From Paracoccaceae bacterium (GTDB taxonomy: Bacteria; Pseudomonadota; Alphaproteobacteria; Rhodobacterales; Rhodobacteraceae): 64,000 nt of DNA. The notes under the pieces are model-generated. The model had not been told where the DNA came from and did not search any database. It was given only the letters and a program-made list of their open reading frames with translations. The stretch lies in contig JAQWSE010000012.1 in the NCBI GenBank assembly GCA_029243395.1, forward strand, positions 1 through 64,000. The letters run 5' to 3'. Made by a program: the position numbers and the translations under genes. Numbering within the stretch: position 1 is the stretch's first letter; each line of letters opens with the position of its first letter. This document shows, piece by piece, positions 53,300 to 62,695 of the stretch.

Positions 53300-54091
53300 C
53301 TGAGTCAAGATCAGCTACATTACGATACTACACATATTGATTTCTTAGAGAAGTTGTGGGGTGATGGATTTATGTCACCTGGCGGACATGGAGAGATCCA
53401 AAGACTTTTAATGAAAACTAGCTTGTTGGATCGCAAAGTTCTGGATATTGGGTGTGGAGCTGGTGGAATAACAATTAGCCTTCTTAGAGATTTTCAAGCC
53501 AAGATGGTTATAGGCGTGGATGTTGAATCTGATGTTTTAAAGAAAACAAAGGATAAAATTAAGAGAGCGAATTTGGAAGAGAAAATAAAGGTCTTCCTTG
53601 TGGGTGAGGGTAAATTACCTTTCAAGGTAGACACATTTGATATAGTTTTCTCCAAGGATTCAATTGTGCACGTTCCTGATAAGGAAGCAATTTTTAATGA
53701 AGTATCAAGGGTCTTAGTTCCAGGTGGGATCTTTGTTTTCTCGGATTGGCTAATCTCACATGATGATGAACCGTCCCAAGAGATGAAAAATTATTTGGAA
53801 CTTGAGGATCTTGGATTTAGTATGGCCTCGCCAGTCAGATATGAAGAAGCCTTGAAGAATTGTGGATTTATCGCTATCGAAGTAAGAAACCGTAATTCAT
53901 GGTATAGAAATGAGGCGCGCCGGGAAGTAAATATCCTATCAGGATCAGACCGAAAGTCATATGAAAAACTAACTTCTAAGGAATTTATAAAAAACCAAAT
54001 AATGACCTGGGAGGCTATGATAAGGGTATTAGATTCAGGAGAACACTGTCCTCATCATTTTAGAGCAATTAAGCCAAATAAAAATAAATAA
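53300..54091 (+). CDS. Class I SAM-dependent methyltransferase, phosphoethanolamine N-methyltransferase-like; unusual start
   Basis: The methyltransferase fold is clear: motif I V-L-D-I-G-C-G-A-G-G at about residues 48-57 from CTG 53300, then G-V-D-V, then D-I-V-F-S-K-D-S-I-V-H-V typical of PMT-like enzymes. Relatives conserve the segment W-G-D-G-F-M-S-P-G-G and residues before it, and those codons are present upstream of the first TTG (53354). Between the stop at 53285-53287 and 53354 there is no ATG, GTG or TTG. CTG 53300, or ATA 53297, with AAAGGAAG a few bases upstream, is the likely start. Product 263 residues; the substrate is inferred only loosely. Confidence 0.7.
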   Translation: MSQDQLHYDTTHIDFLEKLWGDGFMSPGGHGEIQRLLMKTSLLDRKVLDIGCGAGGITISLLRDFQAKMVIGVDVESDVLKKTKDKIKRANLEEKIKVFLVGEGKLPFKVDTFDIVFSKDSIVHVPDKEAIFNEVSRVLVPGGIFVFSDWLISHDDEPSQEMKNYLELEDLGFSMASPVRYEEALKNCGFIAIEVRNRNSWYRNEARREVNILSGSDRKSYEKLTSKEFIKNQIMTWEAMIRVLDSGEHCPHHFRAIKPNKNK

Positions 54092-54285
54092 GTTAATTTG
54101 ATGCTGCTATTCACAAAAAGCCATTCAAATTTATCATTATACTTGCTGGAGCTATGAGAACATAAGTCTAAGTATTCACAATTACAAAAACAACTTGCTT
54201 TCTGTACGGTATCCAGTATTTATCTCCCGATATTATAAAGCCTATAACAGGCCCTAGTTAGTTAGAATATTGCAAAGGTGCTGAG

Positions 54286-55851
54286 ATGAAAATAGTAGCT
54301 CCCAAAGAATTAGATCAAGGTGAAAGCCGTGTAGCGATAACTCCACAATCAGCTAAGTTTCTAATAAATTTGGGCCATGAAGTTATTGTACAGTCTGGAG
54401 CCGGGAAGGGTTCACGCTTTTCTGATTCTGATTACAAAATGAACGGATGTCGCCTAGTTAAATCACCCGCAAGCATGTGGAAAGAGGCGGACGTTATCGT
54501 GAAAGTAAATCCACCTACTGATACAGAACAAAAAAAACTTAGGAAGGGACATATTTTAATAGGGTTCATTTGGCCTGGACAAAATAAGGTATTATTAGAA
54601 AGTCTCCAGAAAAAGGGAGTTACAACAATAGCCATGGATATGGTGCCGAGGATAAGTCGGGCCCAGAAGATGGATGCACTTTCTTCCATGTCCAATATTG
54701 CTGGCTATAGAGCTGTAATTGAGGCAACAAATAACTTCGATCGCTTTCTGACGGGGCAAATCACTGCAGCTGGCAAAGTTCCACCTGCAAAAGTATTAGT
54801 AATAGGTGCAGGTGTTGCAGGATTAGCAGCTATAGGTACTTCAGTGAGTCTTGGAGCTATCGTGAGAGCATTTGATGTCAGACCTGAAGTTGGGGAGCAA
54901 ATTGAATCTATGGGTGCACAATTTTTAATGCTTGATTTTGACGAAGGCGCTGACGGGTCAGAGACTGGCGGATATGCAGCTCCATCCAGCCCAGAATTTA
55001 GAGAAAAGCAGTTGCAATGTTTTAGTGAACAAGCTCCCGAAATCGATATTGTTATTACTACGGCCCTCATACCGGGTAGGGATGCCCCGAAGTTATGGCT
55101 TAAAGAATTTGTTAAGAATATGAGACCTGGTTCTGTTGTGGTAGATTTAGCTGCTGAAAAGGGTGGCAATTGTGATTTAACCGTACCTGGTGAAAAAGTA
55201 GTGACTGATAACGATGTCACTATCATTGGGTATACTGATTTCCCGAGTCGCATGGCTTCGCAGGCTTCGGCGCTTTACGCTACTAATATCAGACATATGT
55301 TGGATGATTTAACTCCTGAGAATGATGGAAAAATAAATGTCGATATGAATGATGATGTGATCCGGGGTAGTACAGTTACTCATAATGGGAAATTAACCTT
55401 TCCCCCTCCTCCGCCAAAGATTCAAGCTATAGCCAAGCAGGCTCCCAAAATTGAAACTAAGACTCCCGAACAAATCAAAGCTGAAGAACGTGAAATCTTT
55501 AAGAAGAATACAATGCAGCAAACAGTCTTGCTATCCATAGGGGCAATTCTTATGTTTTTCATTGGGAGCTATGCACCACCAGATTTCATGCAACACATGA
55601 TAGTATTTGCTTTAGCTTGTTTTGTAGGTTTCCAAGTTATTTGGAATGTTAGCCATGCTTTACATACGCCCTTGATGGCAGTAACTAATGCAATATCTGG
55701 TATAATAATTATTGGTGCAGTGTTGCAAATGGCCTCTGAAAGCTGGTTTGCTATATTTCTAGCATCAATCTCGGTTCTAATTTCAACCATCAATATCGTT
55801 GGAGGTTTTATGGTTACTCGGCGTATGTTGGCTATGTTTCAAAAATCCTGA
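54286..55851 (+). CDS. pntA: NAD(P) transhydrogenase subunit alpha, fused form
   Basis: A 521-residue protein combining the NAD(H)-binding domain I (about 1-380; Rossmann V-I-G-A-G-V-A-G-L-A near 172-181; R-A-F-D-V-R-P near 192) and the first membrane part of domain II (about 405-515, four helices). In other alphaproteobacteria this is often split into PntAA and PntAB; here it is fused, as in E. coli. It couples hydride transfer between NADH and NADP+ to proton flow. It is followed by pntB after 16 bp. ATG 54286 with GGTGCTGAG upstream. Confidence 0.93.
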   Translation: MKIVAPKELDQGESRVAITPQSAKFLINLGHEVIVQSGAGKGSRFSDSDYKMNGCRLVKSPASMWKEADVIVKVNPPTDTEQKKLRKGHILIGFIWPGQNKVLLESLQKKGVTTIAMDMVPRISRAQKMDALSSMSNIAGYRAVIEATNNFDRFLTGQITAAGKVPPAKVLVIGAGVAGLAAIGTSVSLGAIVRAFDVRPEVGEQIESMGAQFLMLDFDEGADGSETGGYAAPSSPEFREKQLQCFSEQAPEIDIVITTALIPGRDAPKLWLKEFVKNMRPGSVVVDLAAEKGGNCDLTVPGEKVVTDNDVTIIGYTDFPSRMASQASALYATNIRHMLDDLTPENDGKINVDMNDDVIRGSTVTHNGKLTFPPPPPKIQAIAKQAPKIETKTPEQIKAEEREIFKKNTMQQTVLLSIGAILMFFIGSYAPPDFMQHMIVFALACFVGFQVIWNVSHALHTPLMAVTNAISGIIIIGAVLQMASESWFAIFLASISVLISTINIVGGFMVTRRMLAMFQKS

Positions 55852-55867
55852 TCGGTAGGAGAAGTTA

Positions 55868-57298
55868 ATGGAATATGGATTAGTATCAGCGGCATATATA
55901 TCAGCAAGTGTGTTATTCATTCTATCGCTTGGTGGGCTGAGCAATCAAGAGAAGGCTAAGAGAGCCGTTTGGTTTGGTATAGCAGGCATGGCCTTATCAG
56001 TCATTTTTACTATTTTCAGCGGTAATTCAGGTAATTTTTGGCTTCTTTTACCTATGATAATCGCAGGATCCATCATCGGTTATTATGTGGCAAAGAAAGT
56101 AGAAATGACAGAGATGCCGCAATTAGTAGCAGCGCTCCATAGCTTTGTTGGTTTAGCAGCTGTTTTTATTGGGTTTAATGCACAGCTAGAGTTGGCATTG
56201 ATAGAAAACTTTAGTGGAAATTTAGATGATCTAAAGGGATTTTCGAAGAAAATAGCAAATAAAAATGCAACAGAGATATCAATCATGACTGTAGAAATCT
56301 TTCTTGGTGTTTTTATTGGGGCAGTCACTTTCACTGGTTCAGTCGTGGCTTTTGGAAAGTTATCGGGAAAAATTGGTGGTAAGGTGTTCAAATTGCCTGG
56401 TGGCCATGGTTTAAACCTAGCTGCTCTAATTTGTTCCTTAGGTTTAGGGTTGCTTTATTTCAATGGATCAGGGATGTGGACATTGATATTACTTTCCATT
56501 TTGGCAGGCTTTATTGGATGGCATCTAATTATGGGCATAGGTGGTGCTGATATGCCTGTTGTAGTCTCTATGCTTAACTCGTACTCGGGTTGGGCCGCAG
56601 CCGCGATTGGATTCACTTTAGGGAATGACTTACTGATAGTTACGGGAGCATTAGTTGGTTCATCGGGAGCCATTCTAAGCTATATTATGTGCAAGGCGAT
56701 GAATCGACATTTTGTCAGTGTTATACTCGGAGGGTTTGGATCCCAACCAGTTACCCAGTCCGAGATTGAGGGGGAACAAGTTGCTATTGATGCTGATGGA
56801 GTGGCTACCCTGTTAAATGATGCTGATGAAATAATAATAGTTCCTGGATATGGAATGGCTGTGGCTCAAGCCCAGCAAGCTGTCTCTGAATTGACTCGGA
56901 GATTGAGGTCAAAATCAAAGACTATAAGGTTTGGGATCCATCCTGTTGCAGGACGTCTTCCGGGTCATATGAATGTCTTACTTGCTGAAGCCAAGGTTCC
57001 ATATGACATAGTTCTTGAAATGGATGAAATAAATGATGATTTCCCGAAAACAGACGTGGTAATTGTTATTGGCTCAAATGATATTGTTAACCCGGCAGCC
57101 CAAGAAGATCCTGATAGTCCTATAGCTGGAATGCCGGTGCTTGAAGTTTGGAAAGCAAAGCATGTGATAGTCTCAAAGAGAGGACAAGGGACCGGTTATT
57201 CAGGAATTCAAAATCCTCTATTTTATAAAGAAAATACTCGGATGTTTTATGGTGATGCCAAAAATTCTTTGGATAGTTTGCTCTCAAAAATTGAGTAA
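55868..57298 (+). CDS. pntB: NAD(P) transhydrogenase subunit beta
   Basis: A 476-residue partner of PntA. The N-terminal half has about nine membrane helices (domain II), and the C-terminal part (about 295-476) is the NADP(H)-binding domain III with [10 protein letters not shown] near 317 and D-D-F-P-K-T-D-V near 380. Together with pntA it makes the proton-translocating transhydrogenase that supplies NADPH for biosynthesis and glutathione reduction. The 3' end faces the converging MttB-type gene, with 21 bp between them. Confidence 0.95.
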   Translation: MEYGLVSAAYISASVLFILSLGGLSNQEKAKRAVWFGIAGMALSVIFTIFSGNSGNFWLLLPMIIAGSIIGYYVAKKVEMTEMPQLVAALHSFVGLAAVFIGFNAQLELALIENFSGNLDDLKGFSKKIANKNATEISIMTVEIFLGVFIGAVTFTGSVVAFGKLSGKIGGKVFKLPGGHGLNLAALICSLGLGLLYFNGSGMWTLILLSILAGFIGWHLIMGIGGADMPVVVSMLNSYSGWAAAAIGFTLGNDLLIVTGALVGSSGAILSYIMCKAMNRHFVSVILGGFGSQPVTQSEIEGEQVAIDADGVATLLNDADEIIIVPGYGMAVAQAQQAVSELTRRLRSKSKTIRFGIHPVAGRLPGHMNVLLAEAKVPYDIVLEMDEINDDFPKTDVVIVIGSNDIVNPAAQEDPDSPIAGMPVLEVWKAKHVIVSKRGQGTGYSGIQNPLFYKENTRMFYGDAKNSLDSLLSKIE

Positions 57299-57319
57299 AT
57301 ACTTTCTAGTTCAAACTTA

Positions 57320-58882
57320 CTAGAAGTCAGTAGGGGCCCCTCCTTCCTTTATCCTTCGATCTACAAAACTGGCTAATTCTTCCTTAATTCCTTCATCCAT
57401 TGGCGGTGGTTCAAATTCAGTCAGAATTGCTTTCCATATTTTATTTGCTCTAACATGGGTCCACTCTTCTCCTGCTTCGGCCCAGGCTTCGTAATTTCTC
57501 CAATCAGATAGAAATGGAGAATAGAAAGCACTGGCATAACGGTCTTGGGTATGCTGACAACCAAAAAAGTGCCCTGTAGGACCTACTTCAGAAATGGCCT
57601 CAAAAGCTAAGTCATCCTCATTAACACTACACAATTCTGGTTCAAAGTATCTTTTGAATTGTTGTAGAACTTCGCAATCCATTACAAATTTTTCATAAGA
57701 GGCAATTAAGCCTCCATCCAGCCATCCTGCCCCGTGATAAACTAAATTTGTTCCTGAAGTTGTTGAAGCCCAAAGGCTATTTAGACTTTCCCACATTGCT
57801 TGACCATCGGGGGCATTAGAAGCACAAGCGTTTGATGACCTCAGAGGCAAATTATAATAGCGGGCCATCTGGCCAGTAATTTGTGTTGCACGAATATATT
57901 CCGGAGTACCAAAGGCAGGTGCGCCAGATTTCATATCCACATTTGAAGTAAAGGTACCCAGAATCACCGGACAACCTGGATTAATATATTGAAGTAAGGC
58001 AATAGCTGCCAAACCTTCAGCTATGGATTGGGCTACAGCTCCTGATAAAGTAACTGGAGCCATTGCGCCTGCCAAGGTAAAAGGAGTTACACTCACAGGT
58101 TGATTTTTTCTAGCAAAACGCATGGCTCCATCAAGCATAGGCCAGTCGTGTTTGAGTGGTGAAGAGGAGTTAATATTTGTGTAAAGTCTCGCCTCTTTAA
58201 TGAAATCTTCTTCTTTTAATCCACTTGCAATCCGCACCATTTCAATAGCATCTTCAACCCGTTCAGTTCCTAGAGAATACGCATGGCAAACTTTGTCGGT
58301 TAAGGTTAGTTTTTCATACAAACATTTAAGATGTCTTATTGAAGAGTGAATATCAACAGGTTCTACAGGATATCCTCCTGCAATATGTATGCAGTTAAAA
58401 TATTGGGTGAATTTAATGAGATCCTTAAAGCTTTCAAAGTCACCAGGCCTTCTTCCTCTATCTAGATCCATTACATTTGGAGGAGAAGAAACATTAACAA
58501 AAGTCATGTGCCTTCCTCCAATGGTTACCTTCCTTTCTCGATTTCTAGGGATAATATCAAATTTACTGGGCGCATGCTTGACCATTTCCATCACCCAGCT
58601 CTTATCCATTTTCACGTTGTCAGAGTTTGGATCAACACGGCAACCAGCCTCTTTAAGAAGTAATTTTGCCTCCTCATTGATGAAATCAATACCAATTTCT
58701 TCTAGCACACGCATTGCAGTATCATGGATTTTTTCAATCCCTTCCTGAGATATAGGCTCAACAAAATTATCGCAATTTACAGGCAATGACCAAGGGGTTT
58801 GAGAAATTGCAGCAGCACTCTTTCGCCGAGCATTTCCAGAGCGTCCCCCAGATCGAGATCTACGATCAGCTTTCATAGGCAT
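57320..58882 (-). CDS. Trimethylamine methyltransferase (MttB) family protein, non-pyrrolysine type
   Basis: A 520-residue TIM-barrel methyltransferase of the MttB superfamily, with no in-frame amber codon, so it is not the pyrrolysine-containing archaeal form. A basic N-terminal lead (R-R-S-R-S-G-G-R) precedes the barrel; later segments N-S-L-W-A-S near 375 and E-V-G-P-T-G-H-F-F near 455 are typical of alphaproteobacterial members. Non-Pyl relatives demethylate glycine betaine, proline betaine or carnitine onto a corrinoid protein. No corrinoid-protein gene or RamA is adjacent, so the methyl acceptor is not visible here. ATG 58882 follows AAAGGAAA. Confidence 0.85.
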   Translation of the reverse strand: MPMKADRRSRSGGRSGNARRKSAAAISQTPWSLPVNCDNFVEPISQEGIEKIHDTAMRVLEEIGIDFINEEAKLLLKEAGCRVDPNSDNVKMDKSWVMEMVKHAPSKFDIIPRNRERKVTIGGRHMTFVNVSSPPNVMDLDRGRRPGDFESFKDLIKFTQYFNCIHIAGGYPVEPVDIHSSIRHLKCLYEKLTLTDKVCHAYSLGTERVEDAIEMVRIASGLKEEDFIKEARLYTNINSSSPLKHDWPMLDGAMRFARKNQPVSVTPFTLAGAMAPVTLSGAVAQSIAEGLAAIALLQYINPGCPVILGTFTSNVDMKSGAPAFGTPEYIRATQITGQMARYYNLPLRSSNACASNAPDGQAMWESLNSLWASTTSGTNLVYHGAGWLDGGLIASYEKFVMDCEVLQQFKRYFEPELCSVNEDDLAFEAISEVGPTGHFFGCQHTQDRYASAFYSPFLSDWRNYEAWAEAGEEWTHVRANKIWKAILTEFEPPPMDEGIKEELASFVDRRIKEGGAPTDF

Positions 58883-58950
58883 TAGTTTCCTTTCGTGATC
58901 CGTTATTGACTGAGTAAATTAGAGGGGAGAATAAATTTTTTGTAAAGGTT

Positions 58951-59637
58951 TTATCTTAGCCAGGAAGGTATAGTTTCTATGGAATCTAATATTTTGTCAG
59001 CATAGGGTATCAGCTCCTTTTCTTCTGCAACCCCTGTCAATACTCCTACTGAATAGATTCTTGCCTTTTGGGCTGCCTTAAGGTCATGTGTGCTATCGCC
59101 TATCATGGCGACTTCATGTGACTTTAAATCAAAAATATTGAGAAATTCAATCATTTGACCTGTTTCAGGTTTTGCGCCATAGCCACTATCACAACCAACA
59201 ACAAAATCAAAATAATCAAGAATTTTTGCTGACTCTAATTGTGATTTCGCGGGTTCTTCACAGTCATTGGTGACGATGCCCAATAAAATATTCTGTGATT
59301 TAAGCTGTGCGAACAATTTAGGTAGATTGGTTACTGGAACTTGGATCAGTTTGACAGACTTACTAGTAATAAATTCTCGCAGAGTATCTCCTTTTAATCT
59401 GCTTGAGTAGGGTTCAATTATAGAGAGAAACTCCCCAGCAACACCTGCGATGAATACACTGTCTTTAAGGAAAGTTTTTTGTGTCAAATCAAAACCAAGA
59501 ACTTTTGCCATCATCTTCTTATCTCTTGTAGAACCAGCTGTTAGATCGTTTATGATTTGACTCATCCACTCCCCCCAGCTTTCTTGAAAATGAAATAAGG
59601 TACCATCTTTATCAAAAAGTAATCCTTTAAAAGTCAC
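58951..59637 (-). CDS. HAD-family hydrolase, phosphoglycolate phosphatase-like
   Basis: A 228-residue phosphatase. HAD motif I is F-D-K-D-G-T-L at residues 8-14, motif II I-V-T-N-D near 115, a Lys in A-K-P-E near 150, and motif IV G-D-S-T-H-D near 180. GTG 59637 is chosen because AGGAGG lies seven bases upstream. The longer open frame, to 59775, overlaps the divergent thioesterase gene and lacks the motif. It removes phosphate from small phosphoesters, possibly phosphoglycolate. The two HAD genes here flank the thioesterase on opposite strands. Confidence 0.85.
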   Translation of the reverse strand: MTFKGLLFDKDGTLFHFQESWGEWMSQIINDLTAGSTRDKKMMAKVLGFDLTQKTFLKDSVFIAGVAGEFLSIIEPYSSRLKGDTLREFITSKSVKLIQVPVTNLPKLFAQLKSQNILLGIVTNDCEEPAKSQLESAKILDYFDFVVGCDSGYGAKPETGQMIEFLNIFDLKSHEVAMIGDSTHDLKAAQKARIYSVGVLTGVAEEKELIPYADKILDSIETIPSWLR

Positions 59638-59688
59638 TTGTCGCCCTCCTAAACTTTTGTATCCTGTAATTGGAAAGGAATTAATATA

Positions 59689-60123
59689 ATGAGAATAAAA
59701 CAAACTTCGAAACAAGATTATGCCTATTTTGAAAAAATGACCACCCGATGGCGTGATAATGATGTTTATGGGCACATGAACAATGTGGTTTTTTACGAAT
59801 ATGTGGATACAGTAGTGAATAGCTGGTTAATTAAAACCAATTCATTAGTGATACCTAGGGGACGAATAATTGGTCTAGTAGTTGAAACTAAATGCACATA
59901 TTTTTCAGAAATCGGTTTTCCTGGCGTTATAACTGCCGGTCTTAAAGTCAACCGCATTGGGAAATCTTCCGTACAATACGAAGTTGGTTTATTTTCCAAC
60001 CAAGAAGATAAAACTGCAGCCCGCGTCCTTTTCACTCACGTGTGTGTGGATTCTAATTCTAGAAAACCAGTTAAAATACCTAAGGAACTACTTAAAGCCC
60101 TTAAAACTATAAATAAAGATTAA
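59689..60123 (+). CDS. Acyl-CoA thioesterase, 4-hydroxybenzoyl-CoA thioesterase-like hot-dog protein
   Basis: A 144-residue single hot-dog-fold thioesterase. The family segment R-W-R-D-N-D-V-Y-G-H-M-N-N (about 21-33) carries the catalytic Asp and His, as in 4-hydroxybenzoyl-CoA thioesterases and YbgC. It hydrolyses short-chain or aromatic acyl-CoA. ATG 59689 is followed by basic residues. The last bases overlap the 3' end of the converging HAD gene. Confidence 0.85.
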   Translation: MRIKQTSKQDYAYFEKMTTRWRDNDVYGHMNNVVFYEYVDTVVNSWLIKTNSLVIPRGRIIGLVVETKCTYFSEIGFPGVITAGLKVNRIGKSSVQYEVGLFSNQEDKTAARVLFTHVCVDSNSRKPVKIPKELLKALKTINKD

Positions 60124-60779
60124 AGCAACAGCTCTTTGCACAGATGTACTAATTCTTTCCAGGATTTCGGGTTATGTGTGTATGCATCTGTAATTGGCAT
60201 CTGGGTACGTACTAAGTCACATCCAGAGAAATAAAATCTGTAAAGGTCTGGTGCAAATTTCTTGGCACTAGCTATCTGTGATGCATTATCGTCAATAAAA
60301 ACTGCAGGCTTTTTGACTTGGTCGCAAATTTGTTTTAATGCGGGCCCCTTCTGCCCTTCATTACTTACAAAAGGAAATGGAAGATTCAATTCTTGGAAAT
60401 TTTTTAATCGAGCCTCGTGGGCATATCGGGGTACGTTGCTAATTATGATTATTTGTGCAGATTTAGAAATATCATGCACTGATTCAACGGCACCTTCCGT
60501 AGCTGGTTGTCGATGAGTTTCCTCTTTTATGAAACTAACTACAAGGTCCCGTGCAGTTTGGGGGTCAACGAAAAGGTTTGATTCTTTGTCCAGAATTACA
60601 TCATGGAGAGTGTACCCATTGAGCTCAAGCCCAAAACCTCTCTGTCTTAGGTAATTCCTAAATGGAACGGCAAAGTGTACTAATACTTCATCTGCATCAA
60701 TTAATACTAATGGTTGATCAGGAAAAATATTTATGTTTTCAATTTGTTCATGAACTGGTGGTATCATCGACATTCTCAA
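60120..60779 (-). CDS. HAD-superfamily hydrolase, 5'-nucleotidase (NT5C)-like
   Basis: A 219-residue HAD protein with motif I as I-D-A-D-E-V-L near residue 28, I-I-S-N-V-P near 112, and F-I-D-D-N near 160. The helical cap after motif I suggests the NT5C/haloacid type. The substrate is unclear; a nucleotide or sugar phosphate is likely. It converges on the thioesterase gene with a 4-bp overlap. Confidence 0.75.
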   Translation of the reverse strand: MRMSMIPPVHEQIENINIFPDQPLVLIDADEVLVHFAVPFRNYLRQRGFGLELNGYTLHDVILDKESNLFVDPQTARDLVVSFIKEETHRQPATEGAVESVHDISKSAQIIIISNVPRYAHEARLKNFQELNLPFPFVSNEGQKGPALKQICDQVKKPAVFIDDNASQIASAKKFAPDLYRFYFSGCDLVRTQMPITDAYTHNPKSWKELVHLCKELLL

Positions 60780-60875
60780 AAATAAAAAGCTTAGATAAAG
60801 TTAATTATTTTTTTTCCTTTTACCATCTTTTAGATTAAAATTTGTGAGGATTATTTTAATATAGAGAGATTAATT

Positions 60876-61568
60876 GTGAGCAGTGAAAAACTTGATGGTA
60901 TACCAGTAAAAGATGCAGCAACAGTGGTTCTTATTAGGAAGATGGGTTCCCAACATAATGTCCTGATGGGGCAGAGGGGAAAGGAGGCTGTATTTATGCC
61001 AAGCAAGTTTGTTTTTCCTGGTGGAGCATATGAAGAGAATGATAGCAAGGTGCCTTTTTTTTCTACTTTATCAATCCATGATGAAGCCCTATTAACTCTT
61101 GAGTCCATAAGAAATATAAGTTTAGGTTTGGCGGCGACTGTAATTCGGGAACTGTGGGAAGAGACCGGATTGAAGTTGGTAAAACCCTTGAAGTGGAATG
61201 TAACAGCGATTGAAGGGTGGGAATTTTTTCATAAACAGGGTCTTTGTCCAAATGCATCCGAATTGACTTTTTTTTTCCGCGCTATAACTCCTGTAGGACG
61301 ACCCAGAAGATTTGATGCAAGGTTCTTCCTTTGTGATGCACAGGCAATAGTTGATGATTTAGATGATTTTTCAGGAGCTTCGTCTGAACTTAGTCATTTA
61401 CAATGGATTAGTATTGAAGAATCTAGAGGGCTTGACCTGCCAATAATAACAAGAATTGTCCTGCAGGAAGTTTCTCGATTTTTAAAGGAAGGTGTTAACG
61501 CCAATGGAGTTCCTTTCTACAATGAAGGTTCTAGTACTTCAAACTTTTCCCATCTCACTATTGATTAG
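60876..61568 (+). CDS. Nudix hydrolase with an extended Nudix box (NUDT19/CoAse-like)
   Basis: A 230-residue protein. The Nudix box is present but stretched: the G-G-A-Y-E-E start (about residue 49) and the R-E-L-W-E-E-T-G-L end (about residue 92) are separated by about 35 residues instead of 7. Such an insertion is known from NUDT19-type acyl-CoA diphosphatases. It cleaves a nucleoside diphosphate linked to another group, perhaps CoA. Starts at GTG 60876. The downstream rpmG gene follows after 74 bp. Confidence 0.8.
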   Translation: MSSEKLDGIPVKDAATVVLIRKMGSQHNVLMGQRGKEAVFMPSKFVFPGGAYEENDSKVPFFSTLSIHDEALLTLESIRNISLGLAATVIRELWEETGLKLVKPLKWNVTAIEGWEFFHKQGLCPNASELTFFFRAITPVGRPRRFDARFFLCDAQAIVDDLDDFSGASSELSHLQWISIEESRGLDLPIITRIVLQEVSRFLKEGVNANGVPFYNEGSSTSNFSHLTID

Positions 61569-61642
61569 AGGGATGATGTTGGCTTGACACTATTTTTTTT
61601 CGGTGTAGAACATTCGTCAGACTTTCATTTTGGGAGAACCTA

Positions 61643-61810
61643 ATGGCCAAACCAACTACTATAAAGATCCGTTTAAATTCAACGGCTGACACCGGGCATT
61701 TTTATGTAACAAGAAAGAATGCTAGGACAATGACCGAAAAGATGATTGTCAAGAAATACGATCCAGTGGCCAGAAAACATGTCGAATACAAGGAAGGAAA
61801 GATAAAGTAA
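61643..61810 (+). CDS. rpmG: 50S ribosomal protein L33
   Basis: A 55-residue basic protein. The start [11 protein letters not shown] and the end [12 protein letters not shown] match alphaproteobacterial L33. It lacks the four zinc-binding cysteines of the other L33 type, so it is the C-minus form. It is a component of the large ribosomal subunit near the exit site. ATG 61643 has GGGAG upstream. A terminator follows directly. Confidence 0.95.
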   Translation: MAKPTTIKIRLNSTADTGHFYVTRKNARTMTEKMIVKKYDPVARKHVEYKEGKIK

Positions 61811-61811
61811 A

Positions 61812-61840
61812 AAAGGCCACACTGTCTGCGGCCTTTCTAA
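61812..61840. terminator. Terminator between rpmG and the Bax-inhibitor-1 gene
   Basis: Arms AAAGGCC (61812-61818) and GGCCTTT (61830-61836) form a 7-bp stem. The A-run before it and T-run after it make it usable in both directions, which suits two converging genes. Confidence 0.8.
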
Positions 61841-61869
61841 ATCCTATATGTATTCAGATTTCTAAATTG

Positions 61870-62598
61870 CTATTCCCTACTTCCCATAAAATGCAGCAAA
61901 AACATAAACATATTTAAGAAGTTAATGTAAAGTGATAGGGCACCTAGTATTCCAGCTTTGGCTGCAATTTCTTCCCCGTTTGGAGCGCTCCTAAAACTAA
62001 GATATGTATTTTTAATATTCTGCGTGTCGTAGGCGGTAAGTCCAGCAAAAATTAGAACTCCCAAGACGTTAATAGCAAACTCTAATCCGGGGCTTTGAGT
62101 AAACCAATTAATAATCATCGCAACTATTAATCCTATCACTCCCATGAAAAGAAATCGTCCCATCCCAGACAAGTCTTTCTTGGTTGTATAGCCAAATAAG
62201 CTCATTGCCCCAAATGCTATTGCTGTAGTAAAAAATGCATTTGCTATTGACGCTCCAGTATACACTACAAAAATGGTTGATAATGAAAGACCCATTAAAG
62301 CCGAAAATAGCCAGAAAGCCAATTGACCACTCGCATAACTCATTTTCATTACCTTAGCAGACAAAAAGAATACGAATCCTAAAGGTGCGAACATAATTAC
62401 TAGTGAGATGATTTGATTGCTGAAAAGCGCATACACTAACTGTGGTGATGTTCCAATAGACCAAGCAACAGATCCTGTGATGACCATTGCTACAGCCATT
62501 AAACCATACACCTTGTTCATATGAGCTCTAAGGCCGCTATCAATGCTTGCGCGAGCATCTGATTGTGTGGTTGATCTAATCGAATCGAATTCTGCCAT
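61870..62598 (-). CDS. Bax inhibitor-1/YccA family membrane protein
   Basis: A 242-residue protein with seven predicted membrane helices after a polar N-terminus of about 28 residues. The family ending is seen as D-T-Q-N-I (near 190) followed by I-L-G-A-L-S-L-Y-I-N-F-L-N-M-F near the C-terminus. Bacterial YccA binds FtsH and modulates membrane protein quality control; others leak calcium. ATG 62598 has AAGGAG upstream. Single gene. Confidence 0.9.
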   Translation of the reverse strand: MAEFDSIRSTTQSDARASIDSGLRAHMNKVYGLMAVAMVITGSVAWSIGTSPQLVYALFSNQIISLVIMFAPLGFVFFLSAKVMKMSYASGQLAFWLFSALMGLSLSTIFVVYTGASIANAFFTTAIAFGAMSLFGYTTKKDLSGMGRFLFMGVIGLIVAMIINWFTQSPGLEFAINVLGVLIFAGLTAYDTQNIKNTYLSFRSAPNGEEIAAKAGILGALSLYINFLNMFMFLLHFMGSRE

Positions 62599-62695
62599 AA
62601 ATATCTCCTTAAATCTTACAGATTAACTGATATTAATATCGGTGTTTTTCTCATGAAATTCAAGGCTTTTTTAGATATTTTTAAATTGCGCTAGG

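Noticed and set aside
31552-54243. The 13-mer TATTATAAAGCCT occurs at 31552-31564 and 54231-54243.
   Set aside because: In 64 kb of AT-rich DNA many 13-mers are expected to occur twice by chance, and the flanks are not clearly alike, so this is not reported as a repeat.
57301-57327. A 6-bp hairpin (TCTAGT/ACTAGA) between pntB and the MttB gene as a terminator.
   Set aside because: The stem is short, AT-rich and without a T-run, so it is weak evidence.
57320-58882. Pyrrolysine use in the MttB-family gene.
   Set aside because: The frame is open over its full length without an in-frame amber codon; TAG only ends it.
59638-59775. N-terminal extension of the HAD gene to 59775.
   Set aside because: It would overlap the divergent thioesterase gene, and a very good ribosome binding site precedes GTG 59637.
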